Assembly: GCA_037447655.1 (NCBI GenBank)
Contig: JBBHKE010003464.1
Coordinates: 157,431 to 221,430, forward strand
Length of the DNA stretch: 64,000 nucleotides
Direction: 5' to 3'
From: Zygnema cylindricum
Taxonomy: Eukaryota; Streptophyta; Zygnematophyceae; Zygnematales; Zygnemataceae
The first letter of the stretch is position 1, and each line of letters opens with the position of its first letter. This document shows positions 62,871 through 64,000 of this stretch, in pieces. Position numbers and translations under genes: made by a program. Under the pieces are notes generated by a model. The model did not search any database and was not told the origin of the DNA. It worked only from the letters and a program-made list of their open reading frames with translations.

Positions 62871-63601
62871 CTTTTTCATTACAATTAAAACAATCATTGA
62901 AAAGATTGTCAATTTCCTCCCTGATTAAACTGTTTAAACTAATTTTGGTTCTGATTATACTGATTTCTGTGCTGATTAAACTACGCATTTTCAACAAAGT
63001 TTGTGATAAATGCCTGTATCTGCCTTTGTGCATTGAGAATTTTAGAATCAGCTTCGTGCATTGAGAATTTTAGAATCAGATTCCTCCTCTAATATCAAAC
63101 TAATAGCTAGCTGTAAAGTCCAGCTAGTTTTATCTTTTTGTTTCAGCCTATCACATGATGCTTTCATAGTATTAGAAAGATCCATCATTAGTAATGTTCC
63201 CTGCTGAAACTGAGGAAATGATCCACCTAAACAAACATGAGAGTCTATTAGAACTCGAAACTTGTTACCATATTCGGTCATTTTGCCGCACGTGTATTTA
63301 TATTCCCAAATTTGTCCAGCCAAAAATAATTATTCTTGGACATTAGCCTTTTCATAATCATCTTTAAGAGACTTCCAACTATCGGTCGTCTTTTAATTTT
63401 AAACCATGACATAACCAATTCTTCAAAGATACAGAATTTGAGAATAGATCGAGCTTGTGAATTTTTCTTTGACCAAGATGCATCTGATTCCGCAAGGGAT
63501 CCAAAAGATTAACATTTTCAAAGTGTGTTTCCACCATATCCGCCCAATAAACATATTTTTCTACCGAGAAGATAAGAGATCTTGATGACAGTCCCATAGC
63601 T
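62863..63601 (-). pseudogene. Gag of K, broken
   Basis: The frame crosses the LTR/PBS junction as MVVEQQAMGLSSRSLIFSVE (in 63379-63801), then YWADMVETHFENVNLL. A second open part (63048-63323) reads GKMTEYGNKFRVLIDSHVCL and FPQFQQGTLLMMDL. An Asn/Gln-rich spacer (about 62915-62995, HRNQYNQNQN and KQFNQGGN) precedes a zinc knuckle start CFNCNEKGHGY (about 62868-62900). A 28-bp tandem duplication lies near 63029-63084. Confidence 0.85.
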
Positions 63602-64000
63602 TGTTGTTCCACGACCATTCGAGCAGGTGGAGCAGCAAGAAGCTTACCAAGAATCCTACCCAATAGTTGTTTTCTACAGCTCACCAAATTTGACACAAAG
63701 GTCCAAACTACTACAAACTTTCTGACATTATAGAATTTTACAAAGTCTGATAACTTCCAAAGTTTCAGTCCAATTGATCCAACATACACCAAGATATGCA
63801 ACTCAGAAGTTTCCCAAAAATAGTCTACAAATTACACAGTCTGGAAGTCTGGATACATCAAATGTTCTAAGTCCTATGTCTTGTACTCGTAGTGAGTTTC
63901 TACTCCTAGTTTCCTTATTACATAGTGTTGTACCTCCAATACCAACGTTCTTGAGAGATACGTCCAAAATCCTAAGTGCCATTGAGATCTAAGTACTCCT
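63602..64000 (-). repeat. 5' LTR of K (partial at window edge)
   Basis: It matches 58607-59030 closely: TGTTGTTCCACGACCAT, CTACCCAATAG, and the GATCCAACATACACCAAG block. It continues beyond the window. Confidence 0.9.

Larger units (their letters stand above)
58607..64000 (-). mobile_element. K: Copia element of the J/K family, runs off the window
   Basis: In its own orientation it has a 5' LTR (from beyond 64000 to 63602), PBS-like AGCTATGGGACT, gag, protease, integrase, RT, RNase H and 3' LTR (59482-58607). Every domain is present but broken by stops and shifts. The target duplication cannot be tested because the 5' end is outside the window. Confidence 0.92.

Overview
This window is intergenic, transposon-packed DNA, almost certainly from a plant nuclear genome. 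I see no host gene, rRNA gene or functional tRNA gene. Nearly all of it is LTR retrotransposons, mostly Ty1/Copia with one decayed Ty3/Gypsy copy, plus a 101-bp satellite. The plant assignment rests on Copia-type gag-pol proteins with plant-like motifs and on primer-binding sites (GGTTATGGGCCCACC) that match perfectly the complement of the anticodon arm of plant initiator tRNA-Met, as I remember that tRNA. I cannot name the species.

Layout. 1-1217: 3' end of a family-A Copia element (A4). 1218-8845: rotted Gypsy pol, split in its RT by a defective Copia element (E, 3690-6228, TSD atggg). 8846-10978: Gypsy 3' flank with a duplicated block. 10979-17676: Copia fragments (M, L, F). 17730-18792 and 40774-42180: two halves of one satellite array, split by Copia element G (minus, 18793-40773, TSD caata). 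G's 3' LTR holds a solo LTR (O, 19076-19814, TSD ctaag). G's 5' LTR holds non-autonomous element C1 (24930-39889, TSD ccacc). C1 holds its relative C2 (27019-37730, TSD tttgt), and C2 holds the young, nearly intact element A1 (minus, 28588-35022). The nest is therefore five layers deep: satellite, G, C1, C2, A1. 42203-58299: Copia element J, with A2 in its 5' LTR (42768-48480, TSD attta) and A3 in its protease (49895-54117, TSD cggcc). 58300-58606: remnant of a G-type LTR. 58607-64000: element K (minus), running off the window.

How the parts relate. A1 is the likeliest recent source of activity: one in-frame amber in an otherwise complete gag-pol and LTRs differing at only about four places. 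C1 and C2 keep the cis signals (LTR, PBS, polypurine tract) and a Gag-bearing reading frame, but their pol is reduced to catalytically dead relics, so they would need an A- or G-like helper. The Copia lineages share an unusual start: the gag AUG lies inside the 5' LTR, and a second in-frame AUG lies inside the primer-binding site, where it pairs with the CAU anticodon of the primer tRNA. Most of the LTR families also share an antisense tRNA-like module, an AGCCATGGCT palindrome in U3 and a GACTC-N4-GAGTC hairpin in the leader.
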